Positions 55,689 to 64,000 of a stretch of 64,000 bases of DNA are shown here, in pieces. Every line of letters begins with the position of its first letter. Position 1 is the first letter of the stretch. Made by a program: the position numbers and the translations under genes. The DNA comes from Blastococcus aurantiacus. GTDB taxonomy: Bacteria; Actinomycetota; Actinomycetes; Mycobacteriales; Geodermatophilaceae. Below the pieces are notes generated by a model that worked only from the letters and a program-made list of their open reading frames with translations, did no database searches and was not told the origin of the DNA. The stretch lies in assembly GCF_900102425.1 (NCBI RefSeq), contig NZ_FNBT01000002.1:372001-436000 (forward strand). Reading direction: 5' to 3'.

Positions 55689-57001
55689 CCCCGCCCGCCC
55701 TCCCCCTGTCGCTCCTCACCCGCGCCCGCGCGGCCGCGTCGCCCCAGGTCACCGGGGTGGTCACCGGAGCGATGGGCCTGACGCTCACCGTCGACGGAAT
55801 CGCCGCCGCCGTCGGCGACCTGGTCGAGATCAACCCCGCCACGCGGCCCCTGCTGGCCGAGGTCGTGGCCGTCGGGCGGGACCGGCTCACCTGCATGCCG
55901 CTGGGCACGCTGTCCGGCGTCCACGCCGGGGCGCCCGTGCGGGCCACCGGGATGCCGCTCCAGGTGCCGGTCGGCGAGGCGCTGCTCGGCCGCGTCCTCG
56001 ACGGGCTGGGCCGCCCGGTCGACGGCGGGCCGCCGCTGGCCTCCCGGGTCTCCTGGGTCGACCTGGCGAGCGAGACGCCGCACGCCCTGTCCCGCACCCG
56101 CGTGGAGGAGCCGCTCACCTTCGGCGTCCGCGCCCTGGACACCCTCGTCCCCTGCGGCAAGGGCCAGCGCCTGGGCATCTTCGCCGGCTCGGGCGTCGGC
56201 AAGTCCAGCCTGCTCGCTCAGATCACGCGGGGCACCGATGCCGACGTCCGCGTCATCGGCCTCATCGGCGAGCGAGGCCGTGAGGTCCGCGAGTTCCTGG
56301 AGGAGAACCTCGGCCCGGAGGGGATGGCGCGCACCGTCGTCGTCGTCGCCACCTCCGACGAGCCGCCGCTGGTCCGGCTGAAGGCCGCCTTCGTCGCCAC
56401 CCGCATCGCCGAGGCGTTCCGCGACCAGGGCCGCGACGTGCTGCTGCTCATGGACTCGATCACCCGGACCGCCATGGCCCAGCGCGAGGTCGGGCTGTCC
56501 GCGGGCGAGCCGCCGGCCACCCGCGGCTACCCGCCGAGCGTCTTCGCGATGATGCCGCAGCTGCTGGAGAAGGCCGGCACGGGCGCCGTCGGCTCCATCA
56601 CGGGGCTCTACACCGTGCTGGTCGAGGGCGACGACCACAACGAACCGATCGCCGACACCGCGCGCTCGATCCTGGACGGGCACATCGTGCTCACCCGGAA
56701 GCTCGCCACCGTCGGGCACTTCCCGGCCATCGACGTGCTGGAGTCGATCTCCCGCGTCGCCACGGCCGTCGTGCCGCCGCCGCAGATGGCCGACGCCCGC
56801 GAGATCCGCCGGCTGATGGGTGCGCTGCGCGACGTCAAAGAACTCATCGAGATCGGCGCCTACCAGGCCGGCAGCGACCCGCTGGTCGACCGGGCACGCG
56901 ACCTCGCCCCGCAGATCGAGGCCTTCCTGCAGCAGCCGATGGGTGAGTCGACGCCGACGCCCGAGGCGTGGGCGTGGCTGCAGCGGATCGTGCGGTCGTG
57001 A
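55685..57001 (+). CDS. fliI: Flagellum-specific ATPase FliI
   Basis: A 438-residue export ATPase. Walker A GIFAGSGVGKSSLLAQI, catalytic Glu in IGERGREVREFLEENLG, Walker B VLLLMDSITRTAMAQREVGL and the arginine-region ATRGYPPSVFAMMPQLLEKA. Powers type III export of rod, hook and filament proteins. Confidence 0.97.
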   Translation: MTPPALPLSLLTRARAAASPQVTGVVTGAMGLTLTVDGIAAAVGDLVEINPATRPLLAEVVAVGRDRLTCMPLGTLSGVHAGAPVRATGMPLQVPVGEALLGRVLDGLGRPVDGGPPLASRVSWVDLASETPHALSRTRVEEPLTFGVRALDTLVPCGKGQRLGIFAGSGVGKSSLLAQITRGTDADVRVIGLIGERGREVREFLEENLGPEGMARTVVVVATSDEPPLVRLKAAFVATRIAEAFRDQGRDVLLLMDSITRTAMAQREVGLSAGEPPATRGYPPSVFAMMPQLLEKAGTGAVGSITGLYTVLVEGDDHNEPIADTARSILDGHIVLTRKLATVGHFPAIDVLESISRVATAVVPPPQMADAREIRRLMGALRDVKELIEIGAYQAGSDPLVDRARDLAPQIEAFLQQPMGESTPTPEAWAWLQRIVRS

Positions 57002-57450
57002 AGAAGGCCGCCTTCCGGCTGCAGCCGGTCCTCGAGCTGCGCCGCACGCAGGAGCGCGCCGCCGCCGTGGCCTCGGCCCGCGCGGCCGCCGCGGCGTCGG
57101 ACGCGGCCCGGCGCGCGTCCGACTACGAGACGACGCTCGCCACGGCCTCGCTGCCGCGATCGCTCCCGTCCGGCGACTTCCTGGCCGCCATGACGGTGCT
57201 GCGCTTCGCCGCCACCGACGCCTCCGACGCCCGCGCCGCCGCGACCGCCGCGGCCGAGCAGGCCGAGGCGGTCCGCGCGCAGTGGACGGCGGCGGCGCAG
57301 CGCACCAAGGCGCTGGAGCGGCTGCGCGAGCGCCACCGCGAGGCCCAGCAGCACGCCGAGGCCGCCGCCGAGGAGCGCGCGGTCGACGACCTGGTGACCG
57401 GCCGCGCCGGCCGGGGAACCGCCGAGGAGGAGGTCCCGTGGACGGCCTGA
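56998..57450 (+). CDS. fliJ: Flagellar export protein FliJ
   Basis: A 150-residue coiled-coil protein of the export ATPase. It begins KKAAFRLQPVLELRRTQER and continues as an Ala/Arg/Glu-rich coiled coil. GTG 56998 overlaps the fliI stop (GTGA). Low sequence conservation is normal for FliJ; the position and coiled coil support the call. Confidence 0.85.
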   Translation: MKKAAFRLQPVLELRRTQERAAAVASARAAAAASDAARRASDYETTLATASLPRSLPSGDFLAAMTVLRFAATDASDARAAATAAAEQAEAVRAQWTAAAQRTKALERLRERHREAQQHAEAAAEERAVDDLVTGRAGRGTAEEEVPWTA

Positions 57451-58391
57451 CCGCGGTGCAGGCGCGGATCAGCGAGATCCAGTCCCGCTTCACCCCGCAG
57501 ATCGCGGCGTCCTCGTCCGGCTGGGCGTCGGCCGCTGCGGCCGCCGGCCTGGGCGGCACCACTGCCGCGTCCAGCAGCTCCGCCACGAGCGCGGCCGGGA
57601 CAGCCTCCGAGACGGCGGTCGTCGCCGAGGCGACCAAGCACCTCGGGGTCCCCTACCTCTGGGGCGGCACGGACCCCGCGAAGGGGCTGGACTGCTCCGG
57701 CCTGGTCCAGGTCGTCTTCGGCAACCTCGGCATCGACCTGCCCCGAACGTCCTCCCAGCAGGCCACCAGCGGCACCGCCGTGGCCTCGCTCGCCGACGCC
57801 CGCCCCGGCGACCTGGTCTTCTTCGACCACTCGTCGTCCCGGGCCGGCATCGACCACGTCGGCATCTACGTCGGCAACGGCAAGATGATCGCCGCGCCGC
57901 AGGCGGGCGAGGTCGTCAAGGTGCAGGACGTCGGCAACCCGACCTCCATCCGGCGGGTCCTCCCCCAGGCCGCGCCGGTCGCCGCGGCGGCAGGGGTCGG
58001 CGGGGGCGTCGCCGGCGTCCCCTACGCAAACCTGTTCACCGGCGCCGCCGGCCGCCACGGGGTCGACGCCTCGCTGCTGGCCGCCGTCGCCTCGGTCGAG
58101 TCGAACTTCGACGCCGGCGCGGTCTCCCCCGCCGGCGCCGAGGGCCTCATGCAGTTCATGCCGGCCACCGCCCGCGGCCTCGGGGTGTCCGCCCTCGACC
58201 CGGCATCGGCCGTCGACGGCGCCGCCCGCTACCTCAAGCAGCTGACCGGGCAGTTCGGCTCCACCGAGCTGGCGCTGGCCGCCTACAACGCCGGGCCGGG
58301 GACGGTGAGCCGCTACGGCGGCATCCCGCCCTACCCGGAGACCCAGAACTACGTCCGCAACGTCATGAGCAAGGCGGAGGCCTACCGATGA
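57438..58391 (+). CDS. Flagellar-operon peptidoglycan hydrolase: NlpC/P60 plus lytic transglycosylase
   Basis: A 317-residue fusion. Residues about 55-175 are an NlpC/P60 endopeptidase with Cys in GLDCSGLVQVVF and His in GIDHVGIYVGNGK. Residues about 200-315 are a soluble lytic transglycosylase: the catalytic Glu in VASVESNFDAGAVSPAGAEG, LMQFMPATARGLGV and LALAAYNAGPGTVSRYGG. There is no signal peptide, which suits export by the flagellar route. It may open the wall for the growing rod as FlgJ does elsewhere. GTG 57438 has GAGGAGG upstream and overlaps fliJ by 13 bp. Confidence 0.88.
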   Translation: MDGLTAVQARISEIQSRFTPQIAASSSGWASAAAAAGLGGTTAASSSSATSAAGTASETAVVAEATKHLGVPYLWGGTDPAKGLDCSGLVQVVFGNLGIDLPRTSSQQATSGTAVASLADARPGDLVFFDHSSSRAGIDHVGIYVGNGKMIAAPQAGEVVKVQDVGNPTSIRRVLPQAAPVAAAAGVGGGVAGVPYANLFTGAAGRHGVDASLLAAVASVESNFDAGAVSPAGAEGLMQFMPATARGLGVSALDPASAVDGAARYLKQLTGQFGSTELALAAYNAGPGTVSRYGGIPPYPETQNYVRNVMSKAEAYR

Positions 58392-59785
58392 GCGCACCCC
58401 TGATGCCGACGGCGCCCGCCGTCCGCGGGCCCTCGACCGGTGGTGCCGCGGACGCGGGCGGCGCCGAGAGCGCCGCACCGTTCGCCTCCGCGCTGGACGG
58501 CGCCCTGTCCGAGGGCCGCGGAGCGGTCGACGACGGGGCGACCGACGACGGCGGGGCGCAGGACCACGGGTCCGCGGCCACGACCGTCGTCCCCGTCGAC
58601 GCCGTGGCCGCCGGGGTGCCCGCACCCGCGGACCTCGCCGCCACGCTCTTCGCCCTCGCCCTCGGGACGTCCCAGGCCGCCGCGCAGGCGGCGGGCACCG
58701 GCGCTGCGCCCACCATCACGACCGACGGCGGCACGGTCGCCGGGGTCGCGGCCGCGGCCGCAGCACCGGCCACCGTCGCCGGAGCCGCGCCTGCCCTCGC
58801 CGTCCCGGCTCCGACCGCCACGACTGCGCCCACCGCGGCGGCGGGGGTCTCCCCGGTCCTCGCGGGCGGCGGCGCACCGGCGTCCGCGACCGGCCTGCCC
58901 GTCGACGTGGTCGTCACGTCGCCCGTGCCCGGGACGCCGGGTGCCGCAGCGGCTCCCACCGGGCCGTCCCTCGTCACGGCCGGCGCCACCGCGGCAGGCC
59001 CGACCGCGGCCTCCGCCCCGGCCGGCGTCCTCACCGAGGCGGCCACCACGGTGGCCGCGGCCGCGTCGGCCGCCGGAGCCGCGACGGCGTCGGTGTCCAC
59101 CGGCGCCGATCCGGCCGCCCCGGGCACCTCCGTGCCGGCCGGGACCGACCTGCCCGTGGCGGGCGCCGCCTCGTCGGCCGGTGCGGACACCGGAGCGGCG
59201 GGCCAGGACGCCGGCGGTACGCCGTCGGGCAGTGGATCCACCGAGCCGGTCACGACCGGGATCTCCGGCCCGGCACCCACCGGCACGGCAGCGGCCGCCG
59301 CCGACGCCGACGGCCCGACCGCCGCAGCGAGCCAGCCGGTGGCGGCGCAGGTCGCCCGGCAGGTGGCCGTCCTGCGCGGTGCACCCGACGGCTCGCACAC
59401 CATGACCCTGGTCCTCACCCCCGAGACCCTCGGGCCGGTGGAGGTCTCGGTGACCGTCACCCAGGGCACGATCGACCTGGTCCTCCGCGGGGCGCACGAG
59501 CAGAGCCGGGCCGCGCTGCTCGACGCGCTGCCCGACCTGCGCCGCGACCTCGAGTCCGCCGGCCTGGTGACCGCCAAGCTCGAGGTGTCCAAGGACAGCG
59601 GCGGGTCGTGGCTGGACCGGCACGCCGCCGGTCAGCAGGCCCAGCAGGGCTTCGGCGACCGCCCCGGGCAGCAGGGTCCGGCCGACGGTCGGTCACGACC
59701 ATGGCTGCGGCCTGCCGATAGCGGAGAGACCAGGACCGCCCCGACCACCGGATCCGGCTCGTCGGGCGTCGACGTCCGCGTCTGA
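58388..59785 (+). CDS. fliK: Flagellar hook-length control protein FliK
   Basis: A 465-residue protein. The first 320 residues are Ala/Thr/Pro/Gly-rich and probably extended, as expected of a molecular ruler. The C-terminal hook-length domain reads AQVARQVAVLRGAPDGSHTM, LVLTPETLGPVEVSVTVTQG and HEQSRAALLDALPDLRRDLE. Coupled to the hydrolase by ATGA, followed after 15 bp by flgD. Confidence 0.9.
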   Translation: MSAPLMPTAPAVRGPSTGGAADAGGAESAAPFASALDGALSEGRGAVDDGATDDGGAQDHGSAATTVVPVDAVAAGVPAPADLAATLFALALGTSQAAAQAAGTGAAPTITTDGGTVAGVAAAAAAPATVAGAAPALAVPAPTATTAPTAAAGVSPVLAGGGAPASATGLPVDVVVTSPVPGTPGAAAAPTGPSLVTAGATAAGPTAASAPAGVLTEAATTVAAAASAAGAATASVSTGADPAAPGTSVPAGTDLPVAGAASSAGADTGAAGQDAGGTPSGSGSTEPVTTGISGPAPTGTAAAAADADGPTAAASQPVAAQVARQVAVLRGAPDGSHTMTLVLTPETLGPVEVSVTVTQGTIDLVLRGAHEQSRAALLDALPDLRRDLESAGLVTAKLEVSKDSGGSWLDRHAAGQQAQQGFGDRPGQQGPADGRSRPWLRPADSGETRTAPTTGSGSSGVDVRV

Positions 59786-59800
59786 ACAGGAGACCCACCC

Positions 59801-60256
59801 ATGACGGACGCACTCAACGGCTACGGCACCGTCCCGCCGCCCTCCGCGACCCCCCAGGTCGACCGCGGGGACCAGATGGGCAAGGACACCTTCCTCAAGC
59901 TCCTGGTCGCGCAGATGCGCTACCAGGACCCCTCGAAGCCGGTGGACAGCTCGCAGATGATCGCGCAGACGGCGACCTTCACCCAGGTGGAGAAGCTCGA
60001 GCAGCTCGCCACGATGGGCGCCACGTCGCTGGTGCTCCAGGAGCACGCGGCCGCGGGCGCCATGGTCGGCCGCCAGGTCACCTACACCGACACCAACGGG
60101 GCCACCGTCACCGGCCTCGTCTCCTCCGTCCGCCTCGCCTCCGGCAAGTCCGAGGCCGTCGCCGTCGTCGACGGCAAGGACGTGCAGGTCGGCCGGATCA
60201 CCGCACTCTCCACCCCCACGCCGAGCTCAGGGACGAGCTCCTCCGCGGCGTCCTGA
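59801..60256 (+). CDS. flgD: Flagellar hook scaffold protein FlgD
   Basis: A 151-residue scaffold for hook assembly. It contains MGKDTFLKLLVAQMRYQDPS, KPVDSSQMIAQTATFTQVEK and GAMVGRQVTYTDTNGATVTG. It is shorter than enterobacterial FlgD because the C-terminal Ig/Tudor part is minimal. Confidence 0.93.
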   Translation: MTDALNGYGTVPPPSATPQVDRGDQMGKDTFLKLLVAQMRYQDPSKPVDSSQMIAQTATFTQVEKLEQLATMGATSLVLQEHAAAGAMVGRQVTYTDTNGATVTGLVSSVRLASGKSEAVAVVDGKDVQVGRITALSTPTPSSGTSSSAAS

Positions 60257-60293
60257 CCCACTTCCCCGCACGACACCCGAGGAGATCCTCCGC

Positions 60294-61562
60294 ATGCTCC
60301 GCTCCATGTTCTCCGCCATCTCCGGCCTGAAGGCCCACCAGGCGAAGATGGACGTCACCGGTAACAACATCGCCAACGTCAACACCGTCGGCTACAAGAG
60401 CAGCGCCACCGTCTTCCAGGACACGCTCTCGCAGGTCGTGCGCGCCGGTGGCGCCCCGGCCGCCGACCGCGGCGGCACGAACCCGGCCCAGATCGGCCTC
60501 GGCGTGAAGCTGGCGGCCATCACGACCAACTGGACCAACGGCGCCGCCCAGTCCACCGGCCGCTCGACCGACTTCATGATCGAGGGCGACGGCTTCTTCG
60601 TGACCCGTGGTCCCGGCGGCGAGCAGCTCTACACCCGGGCCGGCTCCTTCGACTTCGACGCCGGCGGCCGGCTGACCACCCCGGACGGCAGCATCCTCCA
60701 GGGCTGGCGGGCGGACGCGAACGGCGCCATCAACGCCAACGGGCCGATCGAGGACCTGACCGTCCCCTACGGCGCCACCGTGCCCCCGGAGCCCACCGGC
60801 AACTCCGCCCTCGGCGGCAACCTGAACTCCGCCGCTGCCGTCGGCGCGTTCGTGCAGACCCCGGTCCGCATGTACGACCAGATGGGCGTGGCCCAGCAGG
60901 TGACCTACACCTTCACGAAGCTGGCCGACAACGAGTGGCAGCTCGTCGTCAACAACGGCGACGACGACGGCAACCCCGCCACCCCGCCGCCGGCGCTGGC
61001 GCTGACCAACCCCGACGGCACCGCCTTCGACGGCGTCGTGCGGTTCGACCCGGTGAACGGCGCCATGACCGCGCCGGCCGGCCAGATCCGCTTCGCCCCC
61101 GGTGCGGTCGCATGGCCCGACCCGGTGACGATCGACCTCGAGGGCCTGACCCAGTTCGGCGGCAAGAGCGAGGTCGTGCCGACCGACGTCGACGGCTACG
61201 CACAGGGCTCCCTCCAGGGCTTCGAGCTCTCGAACGACGGCACCATCACCGGCACCTACTCCAACGGGCTCCGGCAGAACCTGGGCCAGCTGTCGATGGC
61301 GTCGTTCAACAACCCGAGCGGCCTGGAGAAGGCGGGCAACTCCTCGTTCCGGATCGCGCAGAACTCCGGCGAGGCGATGATCGGCGTCGCCGGTGCCGGC
61401 GGCCGCGGCATCCTCTCCTCCGGCGCGCTGGAGATGTCGAACGTCGACCTCTCCGAGGAGTTCACCAGCCTGATCGTCGCCCAGCGCGGCTTCCAGGCGA
61501 ACAGCCGCGTGATCAGCGCCTCCGACGAGCTCCTCGGCGACCTCGTCAACCTGAAGCGCTAG
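60294..61562 (+). CDS. flgE: Flagellar hook protein FlgE
   Basis: A 422-residue hook subunit. It begins MLRSMFSAISGLKAHQAKMD with the motif GNNIANVNTVGYKSSATVFQ and DGFFVTRG, and ends EMSNVDLSEEFTSLIVAQRG and FQANSRVISASDELLGDLVN. GAGGAGA precedes ATG 60294. Confidence 0.96.
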   Translation: MLRSMFSAISGLKAHQAKMDVTGNNIANVNTVGYKSSATVFQDTLSQVVRAGGAPAADRGGTNPAQIGLGVKLAAITTNWTNGAAQSTGRSTDFMIEGDGFFVTRGPGGEQLYTRAGSFDFDAGGRLTTPDGSILQGWRADANGAINANGPIEDLTVPYGATVPPEPTGNSALGGNLNSAAAVGAFVQTPVRMYDQMGVAQQVTYTFTKLADNEWQLVVNNGDDDGNPATPPPALALTNPDGTAFDGVVRFDPVNGAMTAPAGQIRFAPGAVAWPDPVTIDLEGLTQFGGKSEVVPTDVDGYAQGSLQGFELSNDGTITGTYSNGLRQNLGQLSMASFNNPSGLEKAGNSSFRIAQNSGEAMIGVAGAGGRGILSSGALEMSNVDLSEEFTSLIVAQRGFQANSRVISASDELLGDLVNLKR

Positions 61563-61568
61563 CCCGTC

Positions 61569-61612
61569 GCCGGTCCCGTCCGCATCCCCCGGTGGGTGTG
61601 GGCGGGACCGGC
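61569..61612 (+). terminator. Hairpin after flgE
   Basis: GCCGGTCCCG (61569-61578) pairs with CGGGACCGGC (61603-61612). It ends the flgB-flgE run just upstream of the promoter at 61654. Confidence 0.6.
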
Positions 61613-61653
61613 GGTCCGGCGCCCCCGGGTGACCGGCGCGCGCCCCGCTCGGC

Positions 61654-61681
61654 TCAAGGACCTGCTGTCCGACGCCGATGG
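61654..61681 (+). promoter_or_regulatory. FliA-type promoter of flbD-motAB
   Basis: TCAAG at 61654-61658, 15 nt, GCCGATGG at 61674-61681. Seven of eight -10 positions match fliA. It lies 78-105 nt before the flbD start. Confidence 0.68.
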
Positions 61682-61758
61682 TGACAGTGACGTTTCCCGC
61701 CCGACTCTCTCCTCCCGCCCGACCCCACCCCCGCCCCACCGAGCAAGAGGACCGTCCC

Positions 61759-62037
61759 GTGATCCGTGTGACCCGCCTGAACGGGGAGCAGTTCGCGCTC
61801 AACCCCGACCTCATCGAGCGGGTCGAGGCTCACCCCGACACCGTCGTGTTCCTGGCGGACGGCACCCGGTACGTGGTCAAGGAGACCGTGGACGAGGTGG
61901 TGCTCGAGATCCGCGAGTACCGGGCGGGCATCCTCGCGACGTCCTACGAGATGGACCGCGGCGAGTACCGCCCCGACCGGCCCGAGCTGGCCGGCATCTC
62001 CTCGGTCGTGCCCTTCCCGGGTACCGAGGAGCGCTGA
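61759..62037 (+). CDS. flbD: Flagellar FlbD (SwrD) family protein
   Basis: A 92-residue protein. The core MIRVTRLNGEQFALNPDLIE and VEAHPDTVVFLADGTRYVVK is the FlbD signature; homologue SwrD raises motor power in Bacillus. The family member usually precedes motA, as here. GTG 61759 has AAGAGG 8 nt upstream; the C-terminal tail of about 30 residues is extra. Confidence 0.9.
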   Translation: MIRVTRLNGEQFALNPDLIERVEAHPDTVVFLADGTRYVVKETVDEVVLEIREYRAGILATSYEMDRGEYRPDRPELAGISSVVPFPGTEER

Positions 62038-62040
62038 CCC

Positions 62041-62811
62041 ATGGATCCGGTCACGCTGCTCGGTTTCGGGATCTCGATCGTCGCCCTGTTCGTCTTCATG
62101 ACGCTCGAGGGCGTCGCCCCCATGGCGCTGCTGTTCCTCCCGGCGATCATTCTCGTCATCGTCGCCACCTTCGGTGCGGCGATCGCCAGCCAGACGATGG
62201 CCGACCTCAAGAAGTTGCCGTCCTGGTTCAAGATGGCGGTGGTGCCGGGCAAGGTCCCGCCGCCCACCGAGCAGATCCAGACGCTGGTGAGCCTCGCCGA
62301 GAAGGCCCGCAAGGAGGGCCTGCTGGCCCTCGAGGCCCAGGTGAAGGCCATCGAGGACCCCTTCCTCAAGCGCGGCCTGCAGATGGGCATCGACGGCACC
62401 GACCCCGAAGAGCTGCGCACCGTCCTGGAGAGCGAGATCTCGGCCAAGAAGGCCGAGGACAAGGTCGCGGCCAAGTTCATGAACGCCATGGGCGGCTACG
62501 CGCCGACCATCGGCATCCTGGGCTGCATCGTCGGCCTGATGAACGTCATGGCCAACCTGCAGAACCCGGAGACGCTCGGCCCGATGGTCTCCGCGGCGTT
62601 CATCGCCACGCTGTGGGGCGTCATGGCGGCCAACTTCTGGTTCCTGCCGATGGGCGCCAAGATCCTCCGCGTCAGCGAGCTCCAGGCCGCCCAGATGGAG
62701 CTGCTCGTCGAGGGCATCGCCGAGATCCAGGCCGGCACCAGCCCGCGCGCGGTCCGCCAGAAGCTGAACGCGCTCATCCCGCCGAGCGAGCTCGCCAAGG
62801 AAGCCGCATGA
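62041..62811 (+). CDS. motA: Flagellar motor stator protein MotA
   Basis: A 256-residue stator channel protein with four membrane helices (LLGFGISIVALFVFMTLEGV, ALLFLPAIILVIVATFGAAI, GYAPTIGILGCIVGLMNVMA, MVSAAFIATLWGVMAANFWF). The cytosolic loop between helices 2 and 3 contacts FliG. Family motif QMGIDGTDPEELRTVLESEI is present. Confidence 0.96.
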   Translation: MDPVTLLGFGISIVALFVFMTLEGVAPMALLFLPAIILVIVATFGAAIASQTMADLKKLPSWFKMAVVPGKVPPPTEQIQTLVSLAEKARKEGLLALEAQVKAIEDPFLKRGLQMGIDGTDPEELRTVLESEISAKKAEDKVAAKFMNAMGGYAPTIGILGCIVGLMNVMANLQNPETLGPMVSAAFIATLWGVMAANFWFLPMGAKILRVSELQAAQMELLVEGIAEIQAGTSPRAVRQKLNALIPPSELAKEAA

Positions 62812-63770
62812 GTGCGGGCCACGGCGGCAGCCGCCGGAAGAAGCACGAGGAGCACGAGGAGCACGAGAACCACGAACGGTGGCTGGTGTCGGCCTTCGAC
62901 ATGATGACGCTGCTCTTCGTGCTGTTCGTGGTGCTCTTCGCGATGAGCAAGGTGGACGAGCAGAAGTTCGCCGCCCTCGCGAAGGGCCTGGCCGAGAGCT
63001 TCGGCGGACCGATCACGGTGAGCCCCGGCCCCACCCCGGAGGGATCGGTCCTCGACGGCCTGCCCGGCGCCGTCGACATCGCCTCGGCCATCCCCTCGGA
63101 CCCGACGGTCTCCGAGGCCCAGGTCGACAAGGCAGCCGCAGCCGCGGCGGCCGAACGTGCCCAGCGGGTCGCCAACGAGGCGCAGGGCGCCTACGACGAG
63201 CTGGCCGCGGCCCGTGACCAGCTGGCGGCGGCGCTGGCCGAGGCCGGCTACCCCGACGCCGCGCGGTTCGAGATCGACGAGCGCGGCCTGGTGGTGCACA
63301 TCGTCGCCGACGCCGTCCTCTTCGACGCCGAGGAGGCGGTCCTGCGCCCCGAGGGCAGGGCGATCCTCACCGCCGTGGCACCCACCCTCACCGGGCTGCC
63401 CAACGTGATGCGGGTCGAGGGTCACGCCAACCACCTGCCCGTCACCCGCGGCGGCCCCTGGCCGTCGAACTGGGAGCTGTCGGGTTGGCGGGCCAGCACG
63501 GTGCTCCGGTACCTGGCCTCCGACGGCGTCCCCGAGGACCGGTTGTCCGCGGCCGGCTACTCGTCCACGAAGCCACTGGTGCCGATCTCCGACCCCGCGG
63601 CGATCAGCGTCAACCGACGCGTCGACGTCGTCGTCCTCTCCACCGCCTCGGCGGAGGCCAACGCGCTGTTGCCGGGCATCGACTCCGCCACGACCGGCGC
63701 CCCGCCGGCCGGTGCCGCACCCGCCGGCGCCGCCACCCAGGACACCACGCACGAGGAGGGCCACTCATGA
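62808..63770 (+). CDS. motB: Flagellar motor stator protein MotB
   Basis: A 320-residue stator. The N-terminus is His/Glu-rich (KKHEEHEEHENHERW). A single helix contains the ion-binding Asp31 in AFDMMTLLFVLFVVLFAMSK. A long linker leads to the OmpA-like peptidoglycan-binding domain (VEGHANHLPV, NWELSGWRASTVLRYLASDG, NRRVDVVV). Overlaps motA by 4 bp (ATGA). Proton or sodium coupling cannot be decided from sequence alone. Confidence 0.95.
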   Translation: MSAGHGGSRRKKHEEHEEHENHERWLVSAFDMMTLLFVLFVVLFAMSKVDEQKFAALAKGLAESFGGPITVSPGPTPEGSVLDGLPGAVDIASAIPSDPTVSEAQVDKAAAAAAAERAQRVANEAQGAYDELAAARDQLAAALAEAGYPDAARFEIDERGLVVHIVADAVLFDAEEAVLRPEGRAILTAVAPTLTGLPNVMRVEGHANHLPVTRGGPWPSNWELSGWRASTVLRYLASDGVPEDRLSAAGYSSTKPLVPISDPAAISVNRRVDVVVLSTASAEANALLPGIDSATTGAPPAGAAPAGAATQDTTHEEGHS

Positions 63771-64000
63771 GCAAGGACAAGGACAAGGACAAGGCGACCG
63801 AGACCGACGAGGAGGCCCCGAAGGGCAAGAAGAAGCTCTTCCTCATCATCGGCGTGGCCGTGCTGGCGATCGCCGGCGCGGCGTACTTCTTCGTCTTCTC
63901 CGGGGGCGAGGCCGAGGCGGCGGCGCCGGAGCACGGTGGCTACACCGCGCTGGAGCCCATCGCGGTCAACCTGGCGGGTGGTGGCTACCTCAAGATCGGC
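63767..64000 (+). CDS. fliL: Flagellar basal-body protein FliL (N-terminal part, cut by window end)
   Basis: The first 78 codons are visible. A Lys/Asp repeat (SKDKDKDKDKATETDEE) coded by a 6-bp tandem repeat AAGGAC precedes one membrane helix (LFLIIGVAVLAIAGAAYFFV), then the start of the periplasmic part (GGYTALEPIAVNLAGGGYLK). This is the FliL layout. ATG 63767 overlaps the motB stop (ATGA) and has GAGGAGG upstream. Confidence 0.88.
   Translation, partial: MSKDKDKDKATETDEEAPKGKKKLFLIIGVAVLAIAGAAYFFVFSGGEAEAAAPEHGGYTALEPIAVNLAGGGYLKIG

Overview
The window is about 64 kb of very GC-rich, gene-dense actinobacterial chromosome. Several features point to a motile member of the Geodermatophilaceae (Blastococcus, Geodermatophilus or Modestobacter type): an actinobacterial ispH / Rv1109c-like / xseA-xseB / DUF4245 / glpX / fum neighbourhood, a complete-looking but compact flagellar cluster with csrA and fliW, and GTG starts with 4-bp ATGA/GTGA overlaps throughout. 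The family assignment is inference from gene content. No rRNA, tRNA or CRISPR array was seen.

1-5.4 kb is a copper-handling island: a P1B ATPase with a CPD membrane motif, a DUF6153-like membrane protein, a DUF305 lipoprotein, an Asp-box repeat lipoprotein and a divergently oriented Cys-rich four-helix copper-storage protein. CsoR-like TACCC...GGGTA dyads sit in front of the first and last gene. 5.4-7.1 kb is a scar of a mobile element: an N-terminally truncated tyrosine recombinase abuts the 3' end of another gene on the opposite strand, with degraded sequence around it.

7.1-26.3 kb is mostly housekeeping: ychF, a GAF-EAL protein, a drug-export-like ABC pair coupled to a LuxR/histidine-kinase two-component system, an Ada-AlkA / ogt alkylation-repair operon, rmuC, a DUF6542 protein, ispH, an Rv1109c-like protein, xseAB, DUF4245, glpX, a DUF1707 protein, a Pro-rich membrane protein and an LpxA-like acyltransferase. 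26.3-32.2 kb holds fumC and gltA flanking a three-gene deoxyaminosugar / glycosyltransferase block. 32.3-37.4 kb holds a peptidoglycan hydrolase with an apparently dead NlpC/P60 domain, two unknown overlapping genes and a secreted beta-propeller protein.

37.4-64 kb is the motility region. On the minus strand lie a divergent sigma-70-like protein, an unknown protein, csrA, fliW, flgL, flgK and flgN. On the plus strand comes fliA, then two minus-strand glycosyltransferases (probable flagellin modification), then fliC, fliD, fliS, a fliT-position gene, flgB, flgC, fliE, fliF, fliG, fliH, fliI, fliJ, an NlpC/P60-SLT fusion hydrolase, fliK, flgD, flgE, flbD, motA, motB and the start of fliL (cut by the window edge). 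Four operons carry the same promoter-like pattern, TCAAG (or TCAGC), 15 nt, GCCG(A/T)(T/A)G(A/G), upstream of fliA itself, fliC, flgB and flbD-motAB. This is a coherent candidate FliA regulon. The fliC leader also carries four GGA motifs suited to CsrA control.
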